Assembly (NCBI GenBank): GCA_050747525.1
Contig: JBOGOC010000068.1
Span: 1-46,327 of the forward strand
Length of the DNA: 46,327 nucleotides
From: JBOGOC01 sp050747525
GTDB taxonomy: Bacteria; Acidobacteriota; Polarisedimenticolia; JACPZX01; DASXTC01
Direction: 5' to 3'
Shown piece by piece: positions 8,301-15,774 of this stretch. Below the pieces are notes generated by a model, which was given only the letters and a program-made list of their open reading frames with translations, was not told the origin of the DNA and did no database searches. The number at the start of each line of letters is the position of its first letter. Position 1 is the first letter of the stretch. Made by a program: the position numbers and the translations under genes.

Positions 8301-11135
8301 TACGGGAACACCTTCACCGAAGTGCGCGTCGGAACCAACGGGTTCCTGACCTTCACCTCCACCCTGACCGCCGTCACCAACCAGGCGCTCCCCAACAGCG
8401 GAACGAGCGTGCCCCCGAACCTGGTGGCCGTCTTCTGGGACGACCTGGAGTTCCGCACCGTCGAGCGAGCGCGCTATCACAACGACGGCTCGCGGTTCAT
8501 CGTGCAGTACACCGACGTGGATCGGGTGGGGACGGCGGGGAACTCCCACCTGACCTTCCAGGTGATCCTGTATCCCGACGGGCGCATCGTGAACCAGTAC
8601 CTCACGATGTCGTCGCCCACGCTCAACAGCGCGACCATCGGCATTCAGAACGCCACGAAGACCGACGGCCTGACGGTCGCCTTCAACACCGCCTATGTCC
8701 ACGGCAGCCTGGCGATCGAGATCCGGCCGCCGGTCGATTTCCTGGCGGTCACCCCCGACTCCGGGGTCGTGCCGCCGGGCGGCGGCACCGATCTCGCCGT
8801 GCAGGTGGACACGGTCAACCTGACGGGCGGCACGCATGAGGCGATCCTCGAGCTGATCACCAACGACCCGTTGCGTACGGTCATCCCCGTGCCGGTGACG
8901 GTGCACGTCACCGACGCGGCCGACATCGACGTCCAGCCGGCGGCCCTGGTGTTCCCGGCCACCTTCGCCGGCTTCAGCAGCTCGCTTCCGGTGACCGTGC
9001 ACAACCGGGGAAGCCTGCCGCTCACGTTGAGCGCCGTTTCGGTCTCGGGGCCCTTCAGCGTGACCGCGCCGGCCACGCCCATCGTCATGCCGGACGACAT
9101 GACCGTCGATCTGACCCTGAGCTTCAGCCCGCCCGCGGGCGGACCCTTCACGGGGACGCTGACCCTCGACAGCGACGACCCGGACGAGCCTTCGGTGACG
9201 GTGTCGCTGTCGGGTAACGGCGTCGTGCCGCCGGAGATCGACGTGGCGCCGCCGTTCCTGGCCACGGCGCTGCCACCGGGAGTCAGCCGCACGAAGATCC
9301 TGACGCTCCGGAACAACGGCGGGAGCGACCTGTCGTGGAACGCCGGGGCCGTCAACGTGTCGGTTCTCGGCGCGCCTGTCACGACGTACACCGAGCTGGA
9401 GCTGGGACGCGACGAGATCGACCCGCGCCCCGGGATCCTGGGCACGGGCGGGCCGGACCTCTTCGGCTACGAGTGGACCGACTCCGACGAGCCGGGAGGG
9501 CCGGTCTTCGACTGGGTCGACATCACCGCCGTGGGGACCCCGATCGTTTTCGACGCCGACGGTGCATGTATCGACTGCACCTCGGGACCGTTCCCCATGG
9601 GACTCGTGTTCCCCTTCTACGGGAACACCTTCAGCCAGGTGCACGTCACCACGGAAGGCTGGGTGTCGTTCACGTCCACCAGGACGACGTTCAGCAACCA
9701 GCCCCTTCCCAATGCGGGGACGACGGTCCCGGAGAACCTGCTGGCCGCCTTCTGGGACGACCTGGTCCTGCGCAACGGGACGGGGTCAGAGCCTCGGGCC
9801 TCTTCGGCCTACTATCACAACGACGGAAGCCGCTTCATCATCCAGTGGAAGAACTTCTACCGCATCGGGGACTTCGACGATGACTTGAACTTCCAGATCA
9901 TCCTCTACCCGAGCGGGAAGATCGTCTACCAGTACCTGATGATGGAGACCCAGACGCTCACTTCGGCGACCATCGGCCTGCAGAACGCGACCAAGGACGA
10001 CGGCTTGACCGTGATCCACAACACGGCCTACATGCACGACGGCCTGGCCATCGAGATCAAGGCCGGACCGGACTGGCTCTCCGTCTCTCCGGAAAGCGGA
10101 ACGATCCCCGCGGGCGGCAGCCAGCCGATCGAGGTCCACCTGGATGCTGCCGGCCTGGAGGACGGGGACTACGAGGCGGAGATCGAGCTCACCAGCAACG
10201 ACCCGTACACACCGAGCCTGCAGGTGCCGGTCTCGCTGCACGTGGGGCTGCTGCCGTTCGCGTACCTGCACTTCGATCCCGAGGTGCTCAACTTGTCGGC
10301 CCATGGGAGCAAGGTCAAGATGGTGATGGAGCTTCCGCCCGGCTTCGACCCGCACCTGGTGGACGTCGGCAGTGTGACGCTCAACGACACCGTGCCGGCC
10401 CTGCCGTCGCCCGTGGAATTCACGGACGAGAACCTCAACGGGATCGAGGAGATCGTGGTCCGGTTCGACCGCGACGCGGTGGACGCCGTGCTGCCCGACG
10501 GAGCCTCGGTCTCCGTGACCGTGCAGGGAGAGGTCGCCGACGTTCAGTGGTTCCGGGGCACCACGACGGTCCGCACCATGCGTCCCCGCGTCACCCAGCC
10601 CAATGGCGGCGAGCACCTGCTCGGCGGCCAGGTGATCCCGATCACGTGGAACGCGGTCCCGAGTGCCTCGTACAAGGTGCTCCTGACGCGCGACGGCGGC
10701 CAGACCTGGGAGATGCTGGCTGACGGCGTGTCCGGCACAAGCTGGTCGTGGACGGCGGGCGGAGCCCCCACCACGAGCGCCCGTGTCCGGGTGGTCGCCT
10801 TCGACGGCCAGGGTGTGATGGGCTACGACACGAGCGACGCCGATTTCGCGCTCGCGGGCGTGCTGCTGCCGCCTCAGGATGTGGGCGACACGCTGGAGGT
10901 GCTCGACGACGGGACGGACGTCGTCCTCATCTGGAGGCCGGCGGCCGCGGACGCCCTGCACGGACCGGCAGACAGCTTCCGCATCCTACGGTCGTACACC
11001 GCCAACGGCGGGTTCGTCGAGATCGGCCGGACATCCAGCGAGGCGTTCCACGACCCGCATGCCGCCACCAGCGGCGCAGCGATCGTGTTCTACAAGGTGA
11101 TCGCGACCAACGCGGCCGGAGACGCCTCGGAGTAG
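2361..11135 (+). CDS. Giant secreted subtilisin-like (S8) protease with five tandem NIDO-like/choice-of-anchor units
   Basis: A 2,924-residue exported protein; GGGAGGG precedes the ATG. Order: signal peptide (about 1-21), inhibitor I9-like propeptide (about 42-112, EILVKFQPG to VEHVTPNYI), then the S8 catalytic domain with Asp160 (IIDTG), His215 (HGSHCAG), the oxyanion-hole Asn in AAAGNNG and Ser375 (GTSMATPHVAG). All triad residues are present, so it should be active. A fibronectin-III-like domain follows (about 450-560). Then come five units of about 432 residues. Each has a signature near PRPGILG-GGPD-FGY-W, a NIDO-like jelly roll (FPFYGNTFSQV, NGFLTF, AFWDDL, YNDGSRFIVQ, IGIQNATK), a short beta domain (IPAGG, SNDP) and an ASPM-SPD2-Hydin-type choice-of-anchor D domain. 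The C-terminus has further beta domains and a fibronectin-like end. Substrate unknown. Confidence 0.93.
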   Translation: MSPARLALVLILTLGIMAIAEGGMPPNTPAAGTLLEPHVPGEILVKFQPGRRGIERAAAMAQLGAQRVSTFREGGEHWRLGPGRTVGQAIAALSRNPNVEHVTPNYIISLDLVPNDPNLPQLYGMINTGQTGGTSDADIDADQAWSIATGSRSVVVGIIDTGLNYLHPDLAANVWTNPGEVPGNNLDDDLNGFIDDVHGYDFVNNDGDPMDDHGHGSHCAGTIGAVGNNGVGVVGVNWEVSIMGLKFLSSSGSGSTANAVRAVNYATMMGVDLTSNSWGGGAASPDLQAAIAAAGAADIPFIAAAGNNGTNNDTSPHFPSNYDLVNVISVAATDHNDLVASFSNYGAVSVDLAAPGVNILSTVLGTGYQLFSGTSMATPHVAGAAALLKSRFPNIPAAQLKFALMSFVDLKAQLSPTGPPALPPGVPWRPVASGGRLNVFFSIADPDNIAPGAITDLEAPEAGSNHMILSWSATGDDGDTGTATSYQVRYATSPIDETSFEGATRATGAPNPGPSGILETMEVGGLTAATTYHFAVRALDEWGNPGPISNVVMAATQPPPTAGLSPTSINDALFTGGQSQHVVTLRNDGVGTLDFTIPTPSVSSPTMVYPALPLEKDEPDPRPGILGSGGPDAAGYRWVDSDDPGGPAFSWVDISTVGTPIAALDGDDEIANDILIGFPFPFYDGAFSTVNVHTNGWLSFTNRTNSGTITYTNQPLPTTSGPENMLAPFWDDLHFRSAVHAYYHNDGGRFIVQWNDVDRFSTTEQPTPAHLTFQIILFPDGGIIYQYLSTNGKLDSSTVGIQNGTRDDGLTVVFNGAYLHDNLAIEFTRIPQWLSAAPVSGRILAGGTFPITVHLDATGLEGGTYPGSVRILSNDPLQPELGVNVTLHVTGAPDAVATPAAIDFGDVFLNVPFQRTLNVSNAGTDTLHVTDVVSSASLTASPTAFDLAPRSAQNVTVTLTAVALGSFAGALAVHSDDMSQPIITVPVTANVLPAPIVVVSPTSLEDTLFSGNTSIQTLTVSNTGGSDLVVAASADQGNGGTGITTTDPSVQGQGGPDAFGYRWRDSDAPGGPPFNFVDISTTGNLITFSSQDNALSPIIDMGMTFPLYGTEFSSLKISTNGWLTFDTTTTVTASANGALPSTSLGRSAIAMFWDDLHLRTGNVRYLNDGLRFIVQYTGVGRLSPSTGQSYTFQAQIYPNGRILLMYQSMVGTLNSATIGVQNQARTVALQVISQTGTGTPYVHDNLALEIKRTPDWLSVTPAGATIPPGGSQDFAVTFDSTDRIGGDLIGNVVLNTNIPPQAEILIPATLHVIGAPNVVTAPTAFDYGIVYLGYPQVTSFQVFNDGTSTLNVSEVDTTDPSLTVEDQPGPTAGFQLAPGVARVMNLRWNPTAVGPLSASVRIHSDDPESPVALIAVTGNALEPPVAVVSPASFSESLNVGESVHRTLRLENQGLSDLSFSTLVHLVTGATVTVHEELDLAKGDEDPRPGILGLAGPDNFGYVWRDSDDPAGPVFDWTDISATGTPVAGLDGDDENIGPIPIGFPFPFYGNTFSQVRVGTNGFLTFTSTLTAVTNQALPNSGTTVPENLVAAFWDDLEFRTVERARYYNDGSRFIVQYTDVDRVGTAGNSHLTFQIILYPNGRIVCQYHTMTSPLLTSASIGIQNATKTDGLTVLFNAAYMHDGLAVEFAPPFVFPSVTPAGGTIPAGGFMDLDVRIDASGLNGGDYAASLDVVSNDPAHGLIPVPVSLHVTGTPQILVQPGGLSFADTFVGGSRILPLQVRNVGNDVLHISAITTSGDFAQGGASAPIALGVSETIGLTVTFSPMAPGLRSGSLTLESDDPDGDLVVPLSGNGLMPPVAVWSPGSFTESLDAGDVVTRTLHLENQGASDLTYSVALRAAGGAPVPVHDELILGKEETDPRPGLLGNGGPDQFGYTWRDSDAPGGPSFVWTDISGIGTPVPGLDADDENIGPIPIGFPFPFYGNTFTEVRVGTNGFLTFTSTLTAVTNQALPNSGTSVPPNLVAVFWDDLEFRTVERARYHNDGSRFIVQYTDVDRVGTAGNSHLTFQVILYPDGRIVNQYLTMSSPTLNSATIGIQNATKTDGLTVAFNTAYVHGSLAIEIRPPVDFLAVTPDSGVVPPGGGTDLAVQVDTVNLTGGTHEAILELITNDPLRTVIPVPVTVHVTDAADIDVQPAALVFPATFAGFSSSLPVTVHNRGSLPLTLSAVSVSGPFSVTAPATPIVMPDDMTVDLTLSFSPPAGGPFTGTLTLDSDDPDEPSVTVSLSGNGVVPPEIDVAPPFLATALPPGVSRTKILTLRNNGGSDLSWNAGAVNVSVLGAPVTTYTELELGRDEIDPRPGILGTGGPDLFGYEWTDSDEPGGPVFDWVDITAVGTPIVFDADGACIDCTSGPFPMGLVFPFYGNTFSQVHVTTEGWVSFTSTRTTFSNQPLPNAGTTVPENLLAAFWDDLVLRNGTGSEPRASSAYYHNDGSRFIIQWKNFYRIGDFDDDLNFQIILYPSGKIVYQYLMMETQTLTSATIGLQNATKDDGLTVIHNTAYMHDGLAIEIKAGPDWLSVSPESGTIPAGGSQPIEVHLDAAGLEDGDYEAEIELTSNDPYTPSLQVPVSLHVGLLPFAYLHFDPEVLNLSAHGSKVKMVMELPPGFDPHLVDVGSVTLNDTVPALPSPVEFTDENLNGIEEIVVRFDRDAVDAVLPDGASVSVTVQGEVADVQWFRGTTTVRTMRPRVTQPNGGEHLLGGQVIPITWNAVPSASYKVLLTRDGGQTWEMLADGVSGTSWSWTAGGAPTTSARVRVVAFDGQGVMGYDTSDADFALAGVLLPPQDVGDTLEVLDDGTDVVLIWRPAAADALHGPADSFRILRSYTANGGFVEIGRTSSEAFHDPHAATSGAAIVFYKVIATNAAGDASE
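4221..10250 (+). repeat. Five tandem ~1.3-kb intragenic repeat units in the protease gene
   Basis: The PRPG-type signature or its equivalent recurs near 4221, 5520, 6816, 8112 and 9423, a period of 1.29-1.31 kb. Units 3 and 4 are nearly identical over long stretches: the DNA block around 6981-7300 reappears at about 8280-8600, exactly 1,299 bases (433 codons) later. Units 1, 2 and 5 are more diverged; unit 2 lacks the PRPGILG segment and unit 5 has extra residues. The pattern points to stepwise duplication with a recent duplication or conversion between units 3 and 4. Confidence 0.88.
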
Positions 11136-11154
11136 TCCGGCCTTCGCACAGCCG

Positions 11155-11194
11155 ACGGCGCCCGCCTCCTCCGCCGGGAGGGAGCGGGCGCCGT
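11155..11194 (+). terminator. Hairpin after the protease gene
   Basis: A perfect 11-bp stem (ACGGCGCCCGC at 11155-11165 with GCGGGCGCCGT at 11184-11194). The 18-base loop can itself pair through CTCC/GGAG. No U-tract follows. It sits 20 bases after the stop codon and before the convergent dihaem peroxidase gene, so it may act in both directions. Confidence 0.6.
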
Positions 11195-11254
11195 GTGCGC
11201 AGATCGAGGACCGCGCAGATCAGCGTCATCCCGCCCTAACCTCCGAGGATGCGC

Positions 11255-12439
11255 TCACAAGGAGCGCAGGAAGGCCAGCAGGGCCTTTCGATCCTTCTCT
11301 GAAAGAGCCAGGAAGCGGTCACGGGAGGGGGCCGCCTCGCCCCCGTGCAGCCGGATGGCCTCCTCGATGGAGCCGGCCCGGCCATCGTGCAGGAATCTCG
11401 GCTCCCCCTCCTCGATATCCTCCGAGAAGCGCAGCCCCATCAGCGGCTCGGTCCTGAACTCGGCGGCCGTCGCCATCCCGAAGCAGATGTCGGCCAGCTC
11501 GGGGCCCATGTCGTGGAGCAGCAGGTCGGTGTAGGCCGCGACATCCTTGTTCCTGAGGGCCTCGATCGGGGAATCGCCGGTCTTGAGCACCGGCACATGG
11601 CATCGGTCGCAGCCTGCCTTCTCGAACAGCCCCCGCCCTCGCGTGGCCTGCGAGGAGAGCTTCAAGGGGGCGGGCGCCGCGAGGAACCGCACGAAGGCAT
11701 CGGTCGCGTCGATGGCTCGCTGATCGATCTCAGGCTCGGGCACCGGATCGACCTCCGCGGGGATCGGCGTCCCGCCGATCGTCCCTTCGTCCAGCGACGC
11801 CGGGTTGGTGATCCCCTGCTCGATCGTGAAGGCCCCGTCGTTGAACTCCTTCAGTGAAGGCAGCAAGGCCTTCCTTCCGAACCTGCCGACCCTCCCGTCG
11901 GGAAAGCGGTTGACGCGCCCCGAGATGCCATCGCCATCCTTGTCGTCGGGATCGGCGAGCTTCAGCAGCGTCGCTTCCGGGACCGCCTCGAGAAGCCCGA
12001 AGCCGAAGACGTCCGGCGTCGTCCGCTGCGCCCGGCCAGTGGCCTCGGCAGGCTCCGGCTCGCGGTCGATCCCCAGGGCCGCCCTCAGCGCCGGCGTGGT
12101 GGCCTGCTGGATGACCGGCCCGCCCTTGCTCAGGAGGAGATCGCACGAGCCGTCCGCCTGCGACGCGGAGACGTGGATCTCGATCTCGTCCCCGGCACCG
12201 CCGGTGACCGGGCTCTCGTGGCACTCGGCGCAGGAGACGGAATTGAAGATCGGCCCGAGTCCGGTTTCGGGAGTGAAGGTCCTGTCGAACTCGGTGCGGC
12301 CCAGGTCGAACTGCTTGCGCTGCTCTTTGGTGAGACCAGCGATCGGATCTCCCGGCTGCGGCACCTTGCGACAGCAGGCTATCGATCCCAGGACGGCCGC
12401 GACGGTGAAGAGCAGGACGGCTCGTGGAAGGCTTCTCAT
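11255..12439 (-). CDS. Dihaem peroxidase-like protein (DHOR / DUF1111 family)
   Basis: A 394-residue exported protein with two c-type haem sites, CAECH (residues 70-74) and CDRCH (277-281). Between them lies the DHOR signature FGFGLLEAVPEA and a DGDGISGRVN calcium-site-like segment (about 145-177). The family, distantly related to the MauG/CcpA dihaem peroxidases, is usually annotated as a dihaem oxidoreductase or putative peroxidase. It would work in the periplasm and need cytochrome c maturation. The N-terminus is hydrophobic and ends in IACC, so it may be a lipoprotein, although the lipobox is imperfect. It is about 10-20% shorter than many family members. It stands alone and converges on the protease gene. 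The redox partner and substrate are unknown. Confidence 0.85.
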   Translation of the reverse strand: MRSLPRAVLLFTVAAVLGSIACCRKVPQPGDPIAGLTKEQRKQFDLGRTEFDRTFTPETGLGPIFNSVSCAECHESPVTGGAGDEIEIHVSASQADGSCDLLLSKGGPVIQQATTPALRAALGIDREPEPAEATGRAQRTTPDVFGFGLLEAVPEATLLKLADPDDKDGDGISGRVNRFPDGRVGRFGRKALLPSLKEFNDGAFTIEQGITNPASLDEGTIGGTPIPAEVDPVPEPEIDQRAIDATDAFVRFLAAPAPLKLSSQATRGRGLFEKAGCDRCHVPVLKTGDSPIEALRNKDVAAYTDLLLHDMGPELADICFGMATAAEFRTEPLMGLRFSEDIEEGEPRFLHDGRAGSIEEAIRLHGGEAAPSRDRFLALSEKDRKALLAFLRSL

Positions 12440-12543
12440 GGTTGGCTCCGCGATGATCTCTCGTTTCGCGGGGCTGACGACAACCTAGTGTGTCGCGGGT
12501 TCCGAATTCCACGTGAGGCCGAATCCATGGCTCCCGCGATCGG

Positions 12544-13092
12544 ATGTCGGGGTTTTCTGGACCTCGTGCGGTTACGACTGCTTTCCAGCCGCCGGGCCTA
12601 GCCGGTCAGACGAACCAGCCCCGAAGGGCTGTAACACCCATGCTCTGGCTGGTGTTGACGTCAGAGGGACCGTACGGCGAGGGGCCGCTACAGCCGGGAA
12701 CCGGCGGTCCTGCCGACTTCAGCAGCGCCGGGCCCTGCGCCTGCGCCCACTCGACGTGCCAGACCGGTGGACCGCTGGAGCCGGCCTGCTCGCCGTGCGT
12801 TTCGTTTGTGTGCGACAGCCACCCCGCGTGCTGCACCACCGCATGGGACGCGAGCTGCGTCGAGAAGGTGCTCACGGTCTGCCGCAGTCTCTCCTGTTCA
12901 GAGAACGTTCCGCAGTGCGCCCATGAGCTGTGCGGGCAAGGGCCGCCGCTGCAGGCGGGCTGCGACGTGCCGCCGCTGCCGGCGTCGTGCACGGCGGCCA
13001 TATGCCAGGCCGCCCCGCATTGCTGCCAGCAGGCCTGGGACGACACCTGCATCCAGATGGTGTCGAGCGTGTGCGGCTTCAACTGCCTTTGA
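12544..13092 (+). CDS. Cysteine-rich protein with two WD-C-V repeats
   Basis: Up to 182 residues. The C-terminal two thirds hold two copies of a ~50-residue module with the pattern C-H-x2-C-x-G-x-PL-x4-C, then C-x6-CC-x3-WD-x2-C-x2-V-x3-C. Copy one contains HPACCTTAWDASC, copy two PHCCQQAWDDTC. Modules of this type occur in exported proteins of myxobacteria and related environmental bacteria and are presumably disulfide-bonded. The start is uncertain: no ribosome-binding site or clear signal peptide is visible before 12544 or before the in-frame ATG at 12640. The gene may therefore be N-terminally truncated or may start at a non-ATG codon. Function unknown. It converges on the O-methyltransferase gene, whose stop lies 20 bases away. 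Confidence 0.6.
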   Translation: MSGFSGPRAVTTAFQPPGLAGQTNQPRRAVTPMLWLVLTSEGPYGEGPLQPGTGGPADFSSAGPCACAHSTCQTGGPLEPACSPCVSFVCDSHPACCTTAWDASCVEKVLTVCRSLSCSENVPQCAHELCGQGPPLQAGCDVPPLPASCTAAICQAAPHCCQQAWDDTCIQMVSSVCGFNCL

Positions 13093-13111
13093 GCAGCCGG
13101 GCCCTGTTCCC

Positions 13112-14149
13112 TCACTTGTACGCGATGGCTGCGCTCGACGGGCCGGCGAGAGGCAGGACCTCGAACTTCCGGAAGCCCACCTGGCTGCACCACCCGCGGA
13201 AGTCCGCCCCCGAGTAGTCGAACGCGTCGCCGAACTCGATCAGCATGTTGAGCGACATCAGCAGGCCCTGGAGGTTCTCGCGCCGATCGTCGTCGATCAG
13301 GGCTTCGATGGCCACCAGCGCCCCACCCGGTGGAAGCGCGTCGTAGGCGGCGCGGATCAGGTGCAGCTTCTTCTCCAGGTTCCAGTCGTGCAGGATCATG
13401 CCCATGGTGATCAGATCAGCTTTGGGCAGGGGGTCGGCGAAGAAATCGCCCGACGCCGTCGTCACGCGATCCGACAGGCCGGCCGCCGCGATGCACTTGC
13501 ACGCAATGGGCTCCACGACGGGCAGGTCGAAGGAGGTGCTGCGGATGTGCGCGTGCCGCTTCGCCACCTCCATGGACAGCAGGCCGGTCGCGCCTCCCAC
13601 GTCGCAGTGGGTCCGGAACGGCTTGAAGTCGAACCGCTCGGCGAAGGCCTCGAAGTTGATGCGCGAGAGCCCCGTCATGGCCCCCATGAACTGCTCCAGG
13701 CGCGGCAGATCGCTGTACAGCTCCTCGAACATCGACTTCTGGCTGTGCTTGATCTCGTTCTGCGGCTTGCCGGTGCGCAGGGCCTCGGGCAGGTCGTGCC
13801 AGAAGCGGAACAGGCGGACGTTGAGCATCTCCAGGATGCCGCCGATGTAGCGCGGGCTCTTCCTGTCCAGGAACACGGCGCCCTCGGGCGTGTTGCGGTA
13901 GCGGGCGCCCGGGCCGACGCCTTCACGCTCCAGGAACCTCATCGCCACCAGCGCGTCGAAGAAATCGCTGATGCCGCGCGGGTGCATGCCCAGCTGGGCG
14001 CCCAGCTCCTCTCCCGTCAGGCGTTCGCGTCCCAGCCGAGTGAACACGTCCATCTCGACCGCCGTGAGCAGCACCTTGGATGACCAGAACGCGAAGGCGG
14101 TCTGAAGAATGGCCGATGGGTCGTGGGAAGAGCGCGTCTCGCCTGACAT
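13112..14149 (-). CDS. SAM-dependent O-methyltransferase (acetylserotonin/COMT type)
   Basis: 345 residues from the ATG at 14149, which has GGGAGAT upstream at good spacing; a longer frame to 14272 overlaps the divergent promoter and is not preferred. Residues 10-100 form the winged-helix dimerisation domain typical of plant-type O-methyltransferases. The Rossmann domain follows, with SAM motif DVGGATG (183-189), an acidic FDLP segment (207-210) and the catalytic-type HDW (His254). These proteins transfer methyl from S-adenosylmethionine to small-molecule hydroxyls, often in secondary metabolism. No biosynthetic neighbours are present, so the substrate is open. A frameshifted copy of its tail lies at 1041-1116. 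It is divergent from the secreted hydrolase gene with an inverted repeat between them. Confidence 0.9.
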   Translation of the reverse strand: MSGETRSSHDPSAILQTAFAFWSSKVLLTAVEMDVFTRLGRERLTGEELGAQLGMHPRGISDFFDALVAMRFLEREGVGPGARYRNTPEGAVFLDRKSPRYIGGILEMLNVRLFRFWHDLPEALRTGKPQNEIKHSQKSMFEELYSDLPRLEQFMGAMTGLSRINFEAFAERFDFKPFRTHCDVGGATGLLSMEVAKRHAHIRSTSFDLPVVEPIACKCIAAAGLSDRVTTASGDFFADPLPKADLITMGMILHDWNLEKKLHLIRAAYDALPPGGALVAIEALIDDDRRENLQGLLMSLNMLIEFGDAFDYSGADFRGWCSQVGFRKFEVLPLAGPSSAAIAYK

Positions 14150-14180
14150 GAAGTGATCTCCCGGATGTGTGAAAGGTCGG

Positions 14181-14199
14181 TGAGGATAGCAGATCCTCA
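14181..14199. promoter_or_regulatory. Perfect inverted repeat (operator candidate) in a divergent promoter region
   Basis: TGAGGAT (14181-14187), five bases, ATCCTCA (14193-14199). It abuts the -35 box of the rightward promoter and covers a possible TATCCT -10 of the leftward methyltransferase gene. It is a plausible regulator-binding site for both genes, though no local regulator gene is seen. Confidence 0.4.
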
Positions 14200-14228
14200 T
14201 TGACTTCTCCCGTGGCTTCCTGTGTGAT
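14200..14228 (+). promoter_or_regulatory. Putative sigma70-type promoter of the secreted hydrolase gene
   Basis: -35 TTGACT (14200-14205), a 17-base spacer and -10 TGTGAT (14223-14228, four of six). Transcription would start about 30 bases before the ATG at 14266. Confidence 0.45.
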
Positions 14229-14265
14229 CGCCGCTCCCTCGCCTCACAGCCACGAGGAAGCTGCG

Positions 14266-15774
14266 ATGCCACGACGGTCCTTGAGCCGCCATCTCTCCTG
14301 CTGGCTGCTCCTCGCCGCAGCCGGCGCCGGTGCGAGCCAGGCGTCCGCCGCCACCCCGGGGGAAGCCACCGACCTGGTCGTGACGGGCTTCGACGAGGCG
14401 ACCGGGAACATCTCCTTCACATGGACCCCCGCGTGCTCGGCCGCCGACCACCACATGGAGTTCGGCCTCCTGGAAGACGTGGCCAGCTACGCCTGGTCAG
14501 GGCAGGAGTGCGGGATCGGCGTCGGCGGGGCGTACACCCAGTTCAACCCGGGACCGGGATCTTATTTCTTCGTCGTGGTGGGCGACGACGGCGCGGGGAT
14601 CGAGGGGTCCTACGGCACGAGCTTCATCGGCGGCGTGTCCGCGGAGCGCCCCGACGACACCCTCGATCCGGTCTGCACGCGTGTCCAGGATCTGAGCCAG
14701 CGCTGCGACGGTCCTTTCGTGCCGGCCGTGCTCGCCATGACCGCCTACCGCCCCACCACCGGGGGCGCTTCCGGAGCGGCCTTCCTGCGCCGCGCCGTTC
14801 CGGAGAGCGAAGAGCTGACGCCGGGCGCCGGCATCCGCGTGAACGGCGACGACGACAACGGCAACGCGCAGCCCGACCGTGACGATTCCGTGGTGACCGG
14901 GGAGAACGACCTGATCGAGGTCGTTCTGGCGGTGGACCCTCAGGTCCCGCCATCCGGATTCGAGTACGCCCTCATCCGCACCAGCACGAGCATCCGCGTC
15001 TGGGCCTCGCCCACCAAGGACGTCGAGGTGGTCCCGGGAGGCAGCGCCGTCCTGACCTTCATGTCGTCGACACAGACCGTCTGGGTGGAGAATCCGGCGG
15101 GCGGCCTCTCCGATCTCGAGCTGGTGGCGCGGTCGTCGCCCGGCGGCTCGACGGTCGCGTCGGATAGCGTCCACGTCTATCCGTTCACCAGCGTGATCAT
15201 CGCACTGGGCGGCGAGGGCCAGGTCCCGGCCGATCCGCCCCTCGAGCCGACCAACCACGGGATGTTCCAGCTGGCCATCACGCTGCACCAGAAGGGCTAC
15301 GATGTGCACATGTACGATGAGGACGTCGTCCCCGCCAGCGGGGCCGGCGCGGCGTTCAACGAGGTCGCGAGCGCCATCCAGAACCGCGGGGTCGGCGGGG
15401 TGGCCATCTTCGGCTACAGCCACGGAGGAGGCTCGACCAACGACCTGGCCAGACGGCTGGACGCGCAGCGGGCCACTCTCGGGACCTTCTCCATCGACTT
15501 CACCGCCTACGTGGACGGCATCGACAACGACTCGGACTTCGACATCGATCCCGAGACGGCGCTCCCGCCGACTACCGGCTTTCACGCCAACTGGTACCAG
15601 CACCCGGGGTGCGGCTTCCTCCAGCTCTGCGGCGGCCCCGTGTCCGGCGCGGACATCAACGTGAACGTGACCGCCACGCCGTGGGGCGCGGCGCTGACCC
15701 ACTTCACGATCGACGACGCCCCTCAGCTGCTTTCGGACCTTCTCGGACTGGTGATGACTCATGTCGTTCCTTGA
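14266..15774 (+). CDS. Secreted protein with alpha/beta-hydrolase (lipase-like) C-terminal domain
   Basis: 502 residues from the ATG at 14266 (GAGGA upstream). A frame opening at 14200 overlaps the promoter and would hide the signal peptide. Residues 1-28 form a clear signal peptide ending in ASA. The middle (about 30-300) is beta-rich with a fibronectin-like start (ATDLVVTGFDEATG) and a DDDNGN-type acidic loop. The C-terminal part begins VIIALGGEG and carries the nucleophile elbow GYSHGG (Ser385), with Asp417 and His479 at plausible triad positions. This suggests an esterase, lipase or related hydrolase; I cannot assign a family. It overlaps the next gene by 14 bases, implying translational coupling. 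Confidence 0.75.
   Translation: MPRRSLSRHLSCWLLLAAAGAGASQASAATPGEATDLVVTGFDEATGNISFTWTPACSAADHHMEFGLLEDVASYAWSGQECGIGVGGAYTQFNPGPGSYFFVVVGDDGAGIEGSYGTSFIGGVSAERPDDTLDPVCTRVQDLSQRCDGPFVPAVLAMTAYRPTTGGASGAAFLRRAVPESEELTPGAGIRVNGDDDNGNAQPDRDDSVVTGENDLIEVVLAVDPQVPPSGFEYALIRTSTSIRVWASPTKDVEVVPGGSAVLTFMSSTQTVWVENPAGGLSDLELVARSSPGGSTVASDSVHVYPFTSVIIALGGEGQVPADPPLEPTNHGMFQLAITLHQKGYDVHMYDEDVVPASGAGAAFNEVASAIQNRGVGGVAIFGYSHGGGSTNDLARRLDAQRATLGTFSIDFTAYVDGIDNDSDFDIDPETALPPTTGFHANWYQHPGCGFLQLCGGPVSGADINVNVTATPWGAALTHFTIDDAPQLLSDLLGLVMTHVVP

Noticed and set aside
5181..9644. Two very long minus-strand frames (848 and 605 codons) inside the protease gene
   Set aside because: They are His/Arg/Gly/Val-rich shadows produced by the GC-rich repeats. 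The sense strand encodes recognisable domains throughout.
4221..10250. CRISPR-like or satellite repeat
   Set aside because: The period is 1.3 kb and the repeats are coding modules in frame within one gene.
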